The notes below the pieces were generated by a model that was not told the DNA's origin, did not search any database, and worked only from the letters and a program-made list of their open reading frames with translations. 64,000 nt of DNA from the NCBI GenBank assembly GCA_016859345.1, contig CM029126.1, forward strand, positions 4,171,001-4,235,000. The letters are read 5' to 3'. The position numbers were made by a program, and so were the translations under genes. Source of the stretch: Istiophorus platypterus. Lineage: Eukaryota; Chordata; Actinopteri; Istiophoriformes; Istiophoridae. Shown here piece after piece: positions 25,736 to 36,521 of the stretch. Numbering within the stretch: position 1 is the first letter of the stretch; the number at the start of each line of letters is the position of its first letter.

Positions 25736-26421
25736 TAAAACTATGAATAACCAATACTTTAATGTTCATCTCTACAGAATGGAAAATTCAATCTGTCACA
25801 TGAAGTATTAGGGGCCAACTGGGTTGATGGACTCTGTGCTGTGAGCAGTTACCTGATAATGACTTCTCAGTATTGATGTTGCAAACAATATGGAGACACT
25901 CAGGATGTTACCGTCCATTTCTAAAGAGGAATTTCGTTTGCTTTTACTTTTATGGGGCAGAAAAAAGTTTCAAGTGAATGTGATGGCCTCAAATACACAG
26001 AACTTAAACCAAGGAGGGACACTGGCTTTGATTTGTTATCTTTGATTGTTTTTTTCAGTGAAATGCTGTGATTATTGCAAAATGCAAATTTGACTAAAGC
26101 AACACAAGAGTAGTTTTCCTTCAATCTTTTGTAAATCTGAATCCCTTCACCTGCCTCGTCCAAGTATGGGCCAAAATAAAACCAGCTATGACAGGCTGAC
26201 TCTGCCAACTTCACAGCCTGCCAGTCAGGTGTCCTGACACAACCCTGGACTGGCTGCTCTGTCAGGGCCACAGACGGGACAACTGAGACAGAACGGGAAC
26301 ATTAAACTCAAGCAAATGAGCTCCACCTGCATTGTCCCTCCTCTAAACTAGCTCTCTATCTGGATTGAAAGTTTCTGCGCTGGTCATGCTTGAGATTTAA
26401 CGGCAGCCTCCTGCGCGTACA

Positions 26422-26462
26422 ACGCCGGTCTCCGGTTGCTGGTCGCCGGTCGCCGGTCGCTC
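26422..26462. repeat. Short GC-rich tandem (ggtcgcc)n
   Basis: Three adjacent ggtcgcc/ggtcgct units preceded by two diverged ones ('ggtctccggttgct'). It is an isolated CpG-rich spot in AT-rich DNA. Confidence 0.8.
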
Positions 26463-26686
26463 TCACCCTTCTGTTGATATTTCAGCACCGTCTCACATCT
26501 GGCTGTCGAAATCTTTCATCTGGTTTAATGCATTATATCCAAAGTTACCATGAGTACTGGCATCAGACTAAGCCTAGCGGCTTCTATATTTTTCACTGTT
26601 GTCAACAAATCCAATAAAAGCACCAAATTAGCAATTCCACTGGGCCGCAGAGCTGCACCATTGTCCAAAGACTGTTAAAATCACAT

Positions 26687-26721
26687 CAGTCAGCCAAATG
26701 GTCATACCATTTGGCTGACTG
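26687..26721. repeat. Perfect inverted repeat (16-bp arms, 3-nt loop)
   Basis: cagtcagccaaatggt (26687-26702), cat, accatttggctgactg (26706-26721). All 16 arm positions pair. It could extrude as a cruciform or fold as an RNA hairpin. No flanking target duplication or related copy was noticed. Confidence 0.95.
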
Positions 26722-27854
26722 GTTGACGTTCCTTCACAACTGTGAACATGGGAACTATTGGTTATTTTGAGTCAATCTCACACACTCCATCCTGCTGCCA
26801 CAAACACACACTGGTGCACTACATGGGTATTGATTCAACACAGTAAAATAGTCTCTATCAATTGCACTATTTACTTGTAATGCAGTTTCGTTTCCTGAAA
26901 CATGCCCTGGACAGTGCCCAGCTCTTTTAGGGAAAAATTTAAAGATTTACATTTTCACTATGAGCAACTGGGCTCAGGGTTGAGTACCACAGACAGCTTA
27001 GGGAGGTTGGAAAATTCTAATGGCAATCTTTCCTTTAAATCAGCAATCCAGACTTCCACTGACTTTTTTTTAAGCGATAACCTATAAGATCCAATGACAA
27101 ATTTTGCCCTGTGCAGCTGCGTCTGTAGCATTTTTTCTTTCTTAAAAGAAAAATCACATATCAGTCAAACAGCATAGTAAGAGATCTTTTCCTGGATTTT
27201 ATTTGTTGAAGTAGTTCCTCATGGTGGCACTCTTTTCTCTTTGTGTTCGGCAGTGCCGTGTCTCCCTGCTGATAAATACTAAAGTCCTCCTCTCGGATCC
27301 TGCCCACCACAGGACTTTGAAAACAGATTCACCACTGAAGGTCAAAGATTGATGCTGGAATAAGAGATGTGTCAGCCCCTCACCATGCAGCTAAGCTCAT
27401 TCTCAAACACAAACGGGTGCACCACCAACATCTATTTCTATTTCAACATATCTTCTACAGCTTGGCTCACAGTTTTGTTAAGGGAATAAGTAAATGGGAG
27501 CAGTATATGCTTTATACATTTACTCTGTGAATATATTATACTATTACTGTAAACCATCATTGTCACCTCTCCTGTTCCATCAATTCACTTTCACACCCCC
27601 TCTCACCAGCATTAACAAACCCCCCTTTCCCTCAGCTCTTTTTCACGCTCCCCCCTCTGCATTTCTGTTTTGCTCCTCCTTTGCCTCCCCCATCAGCCCC
27701 ACCCCCCTCCCCCCTTCTCTCCTGCTCTGCATTAAGCCCTACTTGTCTCTCTGCCTCTCTGATCCTGGTAGCAGAGCTTGTGGGAGCTCCTCAGACCAGT
27801 GCGAGCACTGCTGGTTGCCAGTTGTCTCCCCAGCACTGCAAGTGGAGGGTGAGT

Positions 27855-27906
27855 GGAGGAGGAGGAGGAGGAGGAGAGGGAGGAGAGGGAGGAGAGGGAG
27901 GGGGAG
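27855..27906. repeat. GGA-rich purine repeat
   Basis: Seven or more GGA/GAG triplets followed by three copies of a 9-base ggagaggga unit. This is the left part of a purine-rich domain that continues to the GA tract at 28181. It produces long low-complexity frames on both strands that should not be taken as genes. Confidence 0.9.
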
Positions 27907-28178
27907 TATCCTTCCTCATGCCCTAGGCGGGAGAAAAGAAAAACGGGGAGAGGAAAGGGTTGATGGAGGGAGAGAAAGTAAGAAGTAAGCATGTGAGAGA
28001 TGCAGAGTGTAATAATAAATAAAGGGAAATTGAGAAAAGAGAGTTGGACGGAGCAAGAAAGACGAGAAGATGAGAGAGGAGGAGAAAAACAGAAAAAAGC
28101 CAGGAGTGCAAAAAGAGAGAGAGAGCAAGAGCAGGGTAGCACAGGGAGAAGAGCAAATGAGTGAGCGAGTCGGAGGCG

Positions 28179-28180
<2 letters not shown>

Positions 28181-28229
<49 letters not shown>
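28181..28229. repeat. (GA)24 microsatellite in the presumed promoter/leader
   Basis: A pure GA dinucleotide run of 49 bases. Upstream sequence back to about 27850 is also strongly purine-biased on the + strand. Long GA tracts near promoters can bind GAGA-type or zinc-finger proteins and can form triplex DNA; here that is inference only. An ATG at 28157 opens a frame that reads the tract as Glu-Arg repeats up to a stop at 28273, most likely without meaning. Confidence 0.95.
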
Positions 28230-28232
<3 letters not shown>

Positions 28233-28356
28233 GTGAGGGAGAGAGGGAGAGCAAGCGAGAGGGAGGGAGGTGAACAACACTGCAGACACTCGCCCACTGT
28301 CACTGCTCCACAGCCAGAGGACAGAGGCAGCAACGGCAACCGTGGAAGCGGGAACG

Positions 28357-28407
28357 ATGGAGGAGAAGGACCGTACCGTCCATCTGCAGCCCGGTCCCCG
28401 TCACTGA
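28357..28407 (+). CDS. Short upstream ORF in the presumed 5' leader (16 codons)
   Basis: The ATG at 28357 has A at -3 and G at +4, as favourable as the main start. It encodes MEEKDRTVHLQPGPRH and stops at TGA 28405-28407. It lies 479 nt before the main ATG, in a different frame, with no other ATG between them. If the mRNA includes this segment, scanning ribosomes would meet it first, and the long spacing would allow reinitiation. It is annotated as a possible translational control element, not as a functional peptide. It depends on the unproven transcription start. Confidence 0.35.
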   Translation: MEEKDRTVHLQPGPRH

Positions 28408-28410
28408 CAG

Positions 28411-28463
28411 CCCCCCCAATCCCCCCCCCCCCCGGACCCCCGGCCCCCACCCCCCACCCCAAC
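28411..28463. repeat. C-run cluster (C7, C13, C5, C6 and others); G-quadruplex candidate on minus strand
   Basis: The + strand has C7, C13 and four further C-runs of 4-6 within 53 bases, separated by 1-3 other bases. The minus strand therefore carries at least six G-runs with short loops, which meets the usual pattern for a G-quadruplex; the + strand could form an i-motif. It sits just after the upstream ORF in the presumed 5' leader of the THSD7-like gene. Confidence 0.85.
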
Positions 28464-28708
28464 CTCTGGGACCATCCTGCCAAGTTGGGAGCAAAAACAA
28501 AAAAGAAAAAGGGAGAAAACTACTTTCTCTGTCCTTCGCAAGACCGAGCACTGGACCTCAACTCCTGCGGGACTGATAACATACACACACTGCGCACGCA
28601 CCTCATAGTTTTTCCTTTCCCCTCTGTTACACTCCCATACACTTACTCACACCCTCACTCACGACACACTTGACTCCTCGTTGCCTTGTGGACTAGTGTG
28701 TGGACTAG

Positions 28709-28772
28709 TTTTTTTTTGTGTTTTTTTTTTTTTTTTTGTCGTTGGAATTTTTTTGTTTTTGTTTTTGTTTTG
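28709..28772. repeat. T-rich tract shortly before the main ATG
   Basis: T8, then T17 separated by gtg, then repeated T5-T7 blocks with single G interruptions, ending about 64 bases before the ATG. It is either a low-complexity part of the 5' leader or the polypyrimidine tract of a 3' splice site. Confidence 0.85.
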
Positions 28773-28835
28773 GTCTTCACTGCTGTCGCTGATCCTTCCG
28801 AGCTGAGTGGATTTACTTTTATCCTTTGGCGGACC

Positions 28836-28989
28836 ATGGGGCTGGGGTGGAGGGGTGCAGCAGCAGGGACCCTCCGAAAAAGGACAGAGGGGAGCTGGTA
28901 CCTTCTGGTGACATTGCTGCTGCTCTGTGGTTTCCGGAAGGCTCACGCACAGACGGATGACTGGAAGTCTTTCTACTTCTGGGAAACAG
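28836..28989 (+). CDS. thsd7a: First coding exon of a THSD7-like secreted/membrane protein (partial gene)
   Basis: Seen: the ATG has A at -3 and G at +4 (ggaccATGg). It opens 51 codons plus one base and runs into a GT donor (acag|gtatcg), so the exon ends in phase 1. Residues 1-38 form a typical signal peptide: basic N-region (RKR around residues 14-16), hydrophobic core WYLLVTLLLLCGF at about 21-33, and A-H-A before Gln39, giving a likely cut after Ala38. The mature start is QTDDWKSFYFWET, with Gly completed by the next exon. Known: THSD7A is a large type I protein of podocytes, endothelium and neural tissue. After its signal peptide it has a short acidic linker, a Y-L-W-K-T-G-like motif, then a first TSP1 repeat starting P-W-G-R-C. 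Inference: the Y-F-W-E-T-G end, the phase and the signal peptide fit a fish thsd7a copy; thsd7b is possible. The upstream frame stays open to a TTG at 28686 but contains no ATG. No further exon is visible in the window. Confidence 0.58.
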
Positions 28990-30741
28990 GTATCGCTAAG
29001 TCACTAAATAGAGCATATACAGTATCTGATCCCTTGTTTCTTTACATATGGAGCATTTATGATGGTTGATGGTGGATTGGCGTGCACTGTCGGTGCTGCT
29101 ACGGTATGTGAACTCACTTGCACCCAGGAACAGTAATCCCTCAGATGTAATCATATGTGCGGTTTCAGTTCATTATGTGTTGAAAATGAGGACTGAGTGG
29201 TGATCTTAGGGAATATTTAAAATCAGCGCATCCACTGGTGTTGCCTTTCTGTCATAAAGCTAAAATCTTCTCAGATCCACTACAGAAGCAGATACATTCT
29301 TCTGCTTAGTTGACTTGCACGGGTCTACGATGCTTCCTGATGACACATTTTTGTTGTTTCATAAATTTGTTATTTGACGAATTAAACTCCACGTAGCCCA
29401 ACTTCAAAGACAACGTACACTTTAAGATGACCCAGAAATCTACAGTAGAGCTGTCTCCTCATGCTAAATGGTATGTGCAGGCGGGACAACCGTGATCCAT
29501 TTTTGAAAGGATTACTTTCATCTCTGTTAGTCTCAGGTGATGCACCATTATTGAGATTTTTGCTGCCGTGCGTTACATCGCACGGTAGATTGATGGGCAT
29601 TTGCCGCACGACGGTGCTCGGAGAGGGGAGCGGAGTCGAAGGGGTGGGTTTTTCTTGCTTTTTTTGATGGTGCTGATGTAAAATTAGTGCCGAATAACGA
29701 GAGTCGTGCGTGAAACTCATACATGTTGTAGAGGGTAACGGTATCTGATCGTGCACATTGCTTTTTTTTTATTATAATGTTTTGTAATGTAACCGTGTTA
29801 AACTGTCGGAAAAAAGGAATCATATGGAGTCAATTGAGTGTCACAGTGGGATCCGTTGAATCATGTTATTGCTGATGACGTGCATGGGAAGCACACCGCC
29901 AACAATGGATGCTGAGCTTCTACTTCTAGAGTATAGTGAGCCCTGATTATCACCAGGGCGATTGCTAACGGACACCGGGAATATTAGTAAAATAATCTCC
30001 GCAGTCTTAGAAGTTCTTGAAGACATAAATTAAATGGCCATCTCCCTTGGCTTGATTTAATCCTCAATTACACAGAAAAGCTCGGGGGGGTCCTCTTCTC
30101 TCACAGAGGCACATCTAAAGAAAAAAAAAAAACCTACATTTTTCCAATGCCAGCACAACTTCTCTCACTAACCCTAACTCAAACACCCCCACTCCACTTG
30201 TCTTGCCCCGCCTTGCCCGGCACTGAGTCCCCAGTTGACGTATCCCACGTCTCTCCTGTGGTTCTGCATCTTTAAAGAGGATGTAGCTGAGTAAGGAGAT
30301 TAAAGGAGCGGGGATTTAACAACCCAGGAAAGACAGCCCAGGGAACAGACTTGGGAAGGAGAAAGGCAGAGCGAGCACTGCAGGCAGAGAGAGGGACTAA
30401 CTTAACCTACATCTACCCTACTGTAGGTCATAGTGATTACGCCTCTCTCCCACGCTACAGCACCTTTCTCCCACACTATACATGCTCCTTAACTGGAAAG
30501 CCCTAGGCTCTGTGCTTTGAAATGTAATCCAGTGCTGGGAGTTTGTTCACTTCCTCCCAAATAAAAGGTAGCGCATTGATTCCAGCCCCGGAGTCCTCTT
30601 TTTTACCGTGTTTGACAATTGCCTACAGAGTATTAAATCACATAGGGCAATTTAGAGCTTTGAATCCCAACGCTTTTCATCAAAATGTGATTATGTTTGC
30701 ACAAGATTTGCATACTTTTTCTTGCCAATCGAAGCTTGTTT

Positions 30742-30765
30742 AAAAAATAAATAAATAAATAAATA
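30742..30765. repeat. (AAAT)n microsatellite
   Basis: About six AAAT units in the presumed intron. Confidence 0.9.
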
Positions 30766-31538
30766 TAAAAACATAAAACGTGATGTTGTTTGTGCACATT
30801 TGCAGAGTGTGCAGTGGAAGGAATATTCTTGTGGCAAGCAATGCACTGATGTTTTGCATATTGATGAGTCTAGCTGAAATACAGCCCCTGTCTCCAAAAC
30901 TGTGGGGAATTGGGCCTGCACTGCCTTAACTGCCTTCTGTGAAAATATGATGTATCTGTTTTGGAAGGTGAGACAGTTCAGTGCTTTTTTTTTGCTCTGA
31001 AAATACTATTCAAATGAGGCAGATAGAGACAACAGGCTCCGCCTGATACTGCAAGTGATATTTCTGAAGGTGGCGCTGAGGATAACCGGAGAGAAAAAAA
31101 AGAAAAGAAAGAGGGAGCGATTATTACAGCCACCATGAGGACGACGGTAGTGGGGATGATGATGATGGTGATAATGGCGCGCCACAGTTTTTCCAGGGCC
31201 TTTGAGAGATTGCAGGGGGATATGTCTCCCTCTCAGATGCTATTTTCACACCATTTTTCTTCTTGCCGCCTCCTCTTAACTGTGCACTCCCCATACACTT
31301 CTCCTTCTGCATCCCTGTCGCTCCGTTTCCCTGTCTGGCACCCATCCTCTATTTTGCATTGCTGTTTTAAGAGCCACATCTTTTCCCAATCACTGCAGCA
31401 GTAAAATTCCAGACAAACCCTTCTCCTGTTGCCAGTAGTCAAGAGGCGACATGGGGATGACAATGGATCTAACAAATACCGCTGTATCCTGCAAATTGAT
31501 GGGTAACAGAGAACTGCTAAGTGCCACACATGCAGAGG

Positions 31539-31599
31539 CACACACACACACACACACACACGCACACACACGCACACGCACACACACATACACACACAT
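31539..31599. repeat. (CA)n microsatellite with CG interruptions
   Basis: About 60 bases of CA with three cgca interruptions. Confidence 0.95.
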
Positions 31600-32865
31600 G
31601 CTCATTTACACATGCATACAGCAGGTACATCTTTCCCATTCTGGTTTCGTGTGCAGGCTTCATTAGAGTTCATTGTCAGAGCGACAAGGTTGCCAGGTTT
31701 CAGCTGTCGGGACCTCACACGCCTGCCTGAGGACAAAGCAATTACAGGTGGTGGAGCAGGTGATGGTGTATTCAAGAAAACACAGGCCATAACATCTCCA
31801 TATCTCAGCATTCTGCATGTTGATTTTTTTCGTTCTGGATCGTTATATATAAAACAACATGAAAAAGCAGGCCAACTTTTACTTATGCGTTAATCAACGT
31901 CACAACAGCCTTTCTGAAAATGTTGACGCGGCAATGCTTTTATCATGGTCTGATTCGACATCCTGATTCGATCGCTGTTTATCAGCTCCCACCCTTCGCG
32001 GGTCAAGGCCCGTAATCTGCCCCGGGATCCAGATTATCTGTCATTCAGATTACGCAGGAGTCGCCCCTGGCCTCTGATCGAGCCAGGCCCATTTCACCTG
32101 CCGTCTCGCCTCTCAGGGTTAAGTCACACATCCCAGCACGTGTCCCTCTCTGCCGTAGTCCTATTAAGTCACCTGAGTCATGCAACGGCTACTTAACCGA
32201 TTGCTCCAAACTGCTTGCTTGCCAGTCATGCGTGCGTTTGCCTGCGAGCGCATGCACTGTCCGATTTTAACACCTGGCAAAGTGCAGGTGAAACCTGTGT
32301 CTGACGGATAAATCGATGAGTTTCAACCGTCGCGTTTGCAAGTAACATCTTGAGAGCTTTTGAGCTGACAAAGCTTAGGAAGATAAAAGCAAACGAATGG
32401 CTTTGTATTAAACAGGTTCCTGATTAACCACCTGTTACAGGCTTTTCCCAAAGCTGTAGCATTAAAACTTTTGATTCATTGCTTCCTGGATGGTTAACTA
32501 ACAGAATCATGTATCACAAACTTAAACTTAAACTCTGTGTTGCAAATTATTGATTAACTACACGAATGAAAAAGATTTTTAGATTTTTAGATTTAAAACT
32601 CACAGATTCTGGTTTAAATATGCTTGGCATATTTATTTATTTCTTTATTTATTTATTCATTTTTTAGTTTACTTTTATCCGATGAGACTAAGAGATGATT
32701 CTAGATCAATTAGTTGCACTGTATATCTACAGTATGTGACTGGTTTGCATGTGTAGGTCTTTACATTTGTTAGGCCCACATCTCTAATGATGTGTCACCC
32801 CACAGACACAATGGAGTTTTAGTCCCACACAGCTTTTTGCACTCCAAGAAGAAAAACTAAACAGA

Positions 32866-32888
32866 AACAACAACAACAACAACAACAA
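32866..32888. repeat. (ACA)n microsatellite
   Basis: About seven AAC units. Confidence 0.9.
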
Positions 32889-35800
32889 AAAGGGCTGCGT
32901 GTCACGTTTCGCTGATGTCACCTTTCAACACATGGGGGACAGGCAACTGGAGCTGACAGGCTATTGGAAGCTGAATTCATTCCTTCCTTCACCGGAGGCA
33001 CTAGCAGTGAAGGATGTCACCCTTCGCCGAGGGTTGTTAGTGGCTCTCTCACAATCACCTGCTATTATGGGGGACCCATTGAAGAGGCCATCCAGGAAAA
33101 TTGGGGGAGAGTGGGTGTGACGGGTTCACAAGTTCAATACAGAGAGCCAGGGACATTAATATGGCAAAAACACCTTCAAACCAAAAAGGATGTAGTAACC
33201 AAACACAGGATATCAAACAGAGCTTAGAGTTAGTTCGATATAAAAGTACAGTATTGATCTCTCAGAGGTGCCTCCGACTAATTAAGCATGAAGTTGCTTT
33301 TCTGTTTCTGGTCTTATTACTCGCTGACGAACCACGTGAGAAATCTGAGAACAGGTAGTTTCGCCTCATTGTCCAAACGTATGTGGAATGACTTTGATTT
33401 AATGTTCTCATTTATCGCCTCCCATTCCGCAAATTACTTTCTTTGTCGGCATACTTGATTGATTCGTATCCTCAGCTGACCCGAGGGCCGGCCACACGCA
33501 TTGTCCCAGGTTTAAACTGGAGCCCTCTTGTATCTGCACGCCCTGGAAATCCTTCTCCTGAAATAGCTGCGTGCTAATACCCGCATACCTGCATCACGTC
33601 CGACGGTTTTCTCGTGGTGAGCCAGGAAACAAACACACGACTGGGTAGCTGTGGATTTCATAGCAGCAGGGGTGTGACTGGCATCATCCCAAACGAGAAT
33701 ATCCCTTAGAGATTTTCGCCTCATTTTAGCGAGTGCATTACAACATGACCCTTCCTGACCCTAATTAGCATAGCACCAGAGGGCAAACAAGAGACTGGTA
33801 GGTAATTGGCTAGCCACTGTTTAAATTCCTTGGCAACCGGCAACAAATTTAGGCCATGCATATAAATTAAGACAATTTCCTTGGGATTTTCATTTTTCAT
33901 TACAGAGTATGCCAGTGGGTTTTATTTTAATTCAGTGTGCCTATGTTTTTGTTTTCATTTTTCTGAGTTCAGTTTGAATGGAAATGGGGGCTAATTGTGC
34001 TGTGTGCTTCTCACCCCACAACCACGGGAAAGCGAGCACTCAGCAGACTGGGAAGCCTTGCTCAGGAAACAAAACGAAAAACAGTGCCGGCCATGTGGCC
34101 TCAGCATCTTTCTGTCGGAAAGAGGAAGGAAGCTATTTTTCAAAGTTACTTTTTGTCTCTGTGGGGACAAAAAAAAAAAATAGAGTGCGGTCTGCCGTTC
34201 AGTGACTCTGCAGCAGAAATGACACAGGGCAAAGCAACAGCGTGCCGTGACATTGCACTTGATTTTAATAGCATTCGCAGCACAATACGTCACATTTGAC
34301 CCAGATTGATCTGTTTTGTGGCTTTAGAGATATTACCCTACCACTCTCTACTCCAAACTGCTGTGATTTCTGAAATAGCCAATCCATCCAATGGAGAAAG
34401 ATGCCAAAGAGATGCCAGAGTTTGTTTAATCTAAATGGCAGAGCTTACACTAAGACCTGGCTATTACTGATATAGAAGAGATGGCAGGATTAGAGATTAC
34501 ACTTCATCCAAAAAAGTTTATTTAGAGTGACATAAGAGGATTTCCACCGCCTTATTTCGCCATATTCAAATGGCTCATAACATATTTTTTGATGGGGCAC
34601 TATGTGATTCTGCTACCCTACCAGTGTGCCTTGTAGATGGTCATGTCATGGCATGAGTAAGCAGATCAGTGATAGATTTATGTTATCTAGGGATGTTTTT
34701 GCTCTGATTATCAGCCTTGACCTGAAATATAAGTGACACGTGCTGCTGCAAAGAGATTAGTATATATGGTGGAAAAGGTTGACCTACACTCAATTAAAAC
34801 CGCATCACAATTAATATTTAGTCATACTCTCACCAGGACACTGTTAAAAGTGCCTTGCTCAAGGGCTCTCTGAGGGGAAGTTGAGATTTTCATTCATGCT
34901 CCCCCCTGGATTTTCTTACTCATGCCTCACAACTCAATCTGGAAAACATCCGCTCCTCACTCTCCCCTGTTTTAGGTATTATTTTTCTTCAGTCTCCTCT
35001 GAAATAAAGAGCGGCCTTTTGCTTTTCTATTTCACAGAGGTCGTGTCCCAATGGTGTGTCTTAACAAACAAGGACTTAAATCTGCGCTCGGCCACAAGTT
35101 GGAGCACAAACAAATCCCTCGCCCATATTGGGGAAAACCAGGCACTTTGGTGGTCAGGGAGTGGCATTCAAAACAGGCCCTCGACTCCCACGAGAGGCAG
35201 CGCGGCTGCTCCTGCGGTTTGAGAGGGATGGCGGCATCGGTGAAGAAAGCAGTGACATTTACCTGAAAAGAACCCTGATTCCCTCCTCCGATGCTATTCT
35301 AATAAATCCGAAGAGATGGAAGAGGCCCAGGAGTAAATATCCTCCCGTCCATCCAGCAGCCCAGACGTTAATCCCTCATTTCTCCCACTGGCCGTCAATT
35401 GTTTTTGCTCAGCTGTGGAGTAGTCATGGGCCTATTTCATACAGTCTTTACTTGAGCATAAGAGTTCCTCTTTTTACAGTAGTTCGGGTGTTGTGCCTTT
35501 GCTGTCGAGTGGGTAAGCTGATGGAGAACCGGATGCTCAGAAAAGCACTTACTGCTGTGTGGCAGGAAGATTAATTCATCATTAGATCATGTGATGAACT
35601 GTAAACACAGGCTGCTATAATCTACTGTGTGGTGAAGGAAATCGCACATCAAACCTCTTAAATCTATCTGAATAACATGAGAACATAACATTAGAATATT
35701 GAGCTGCTGCTGGTTTGAATCTTATATAACCACATTGCTTTTGTTATTGAAAGTCACATTGTACTGCTGCAGTTTTGACCCCATTTCAGAATGATTTTCT

Positions 35801-36059
35801 GCTTGTTTTCGGACCATGTGTTCTTTACTTGTGGAGTAAAAATGGTACAGTAATTCCTCAGAGTGCCCTAAGCAACAGCGACAGGACAGTGGCTTTAGGT
35901 AATTGTTATGGCAGTGTTGGCCAATCCCTGATTTGATGGTGTTGGTCTGTGGGATAATGTCGACCCATTTGTCTTCTGACTAGTGCATGTTGTGCTTTGG
36001 TTTTGGTTTAGTTTGATAGTAGAATGACAAAATACAGATGTGAAGTGATGAAAGAACGG

Positions 36060-36177
36060 TCGCTAACAAAACTAGGAGTCATGCTAGCAGCTCTGAGAGG
36101 ATCTCCAGTAATGAGACACAGTAGTGCTTTGAGTTAAATGCTAACATCAGCATGCTAACATGCTCATAATGACAGTG
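36060..36177 (-). repeat. Repeat A, 3' part (left piece of a split copy)
   Basis: Carries the 'gctttgagttaaatgctaac' and 'atcagcatgctaacatgctc' blocks of repeat A in reverse orientation. The adjoining part of the element is found only after about 340 bases, at 36522, so the copy appears interrupted. Confidence 0.65.
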
Positions 36178-36521
36178 AGTGTCTACATGTGCATTAGTTT
36201 TTGGTCTTAGCTTGGTTTTGATCATGTTTGGCAACCTGGTCATTTATATCTCTGTATTCAGGATTCTAAGAGTACTAAGGTTTTTGATTATCTGTCTGCA
36301 GTTGTGTCTTGATTTCTCAGCTACGTGTGGTGTTTAAACATCACAGTATCCCGGTTTCTGCTGGAGGGCTCCAGGCAGCATATCCAAAGTCTTCAAAACT
36401 GGGATAAGGCCTAGTCCAGGTTTCTGGAACCAGGGCCTGGCAATACATAGGTAAAACATAGCATACAATACTTCAAAAACCAGATCATAACCAGGGTACT
36501 ATCGCACATTTAACTGCACTT
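36178..36521. mobile_element. Possible small non-autonomous element inserted in repeat A
   Basis: These about 344 bases separate two parts of repeat A that are adjacent in the other copies. The left end begins agtg..atgtgc. The reverse complement of the right end begins agtg..aaatgtgc. This gives an imperfect inverted-terminal similarity of roughly 18 bases. An 'agtg' is found at both junctions and could be a short target duplication. Inside are two related blocks, 'cccggtttctg' and 'caggtttctgg'. There is no ORF of note. The boundaries are by eye and the class is unknown. Confidence 0.35.

Larger units (their letters stand above)
25736..27854. other. Upstream region between LINE remnant and purine block
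   Basis: Includes the perfect hairpin at 26687 and a C/T-rich segment at 27570-27750. The 164-codon frame starting at 27494 is low-complexity Pro/Ser/Leu and ends in Arg/Gly repeats. No exon seen; distal promoter elements are possible. Confidence 0.6.
28140..28835 (+). promoter_or_regulatory. Presumed promoter-proximal region and 5' leader of the THSD7-like gene
   Basis: CpG dinucleotides are rare in the flanks but clustered here (about 20 between 28150 and 28580), together with a (GA)24 tract, C-runs and a T-rich tract. No ATG occurs between the short upstream ORF (28357-28407) and the main ATG at 28836, as expected for a transcribed leader. No clear TATA box is placed at a useful distance, so I cannot give a transcription start. 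The T tract at 28709-28772 could instead be the polypyrimidine part of a 3' splice site, with the coding exon beginning after an AG near 28802-28806. In that case the leader would be spliced and the true promoter would lie elsewhere. Confidence 0.4.

Noticed and set aside
27732..28483. Overlapping 110-190 codon frames (Ser/Leu-rich on minus, Arg/Glu-rich on plus)
   Set aside because: They are read-throughs of the GA, GGA and C-run low-complexity DNA and have no domain or splice support.
28686..28835. Upstream in-frame extension of the THSD7-like exon
   Set aside because: The extension opens with TTG, not ATG, and encodes only Phe/Val from the T tract. The ATG at 28836 with good context and signal peptide is the better start.
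35128..35574. 148-codon frame
   Set aside because: No motif. Neighbouring frames are also open, so this is chance openness in a GC-richer patch.
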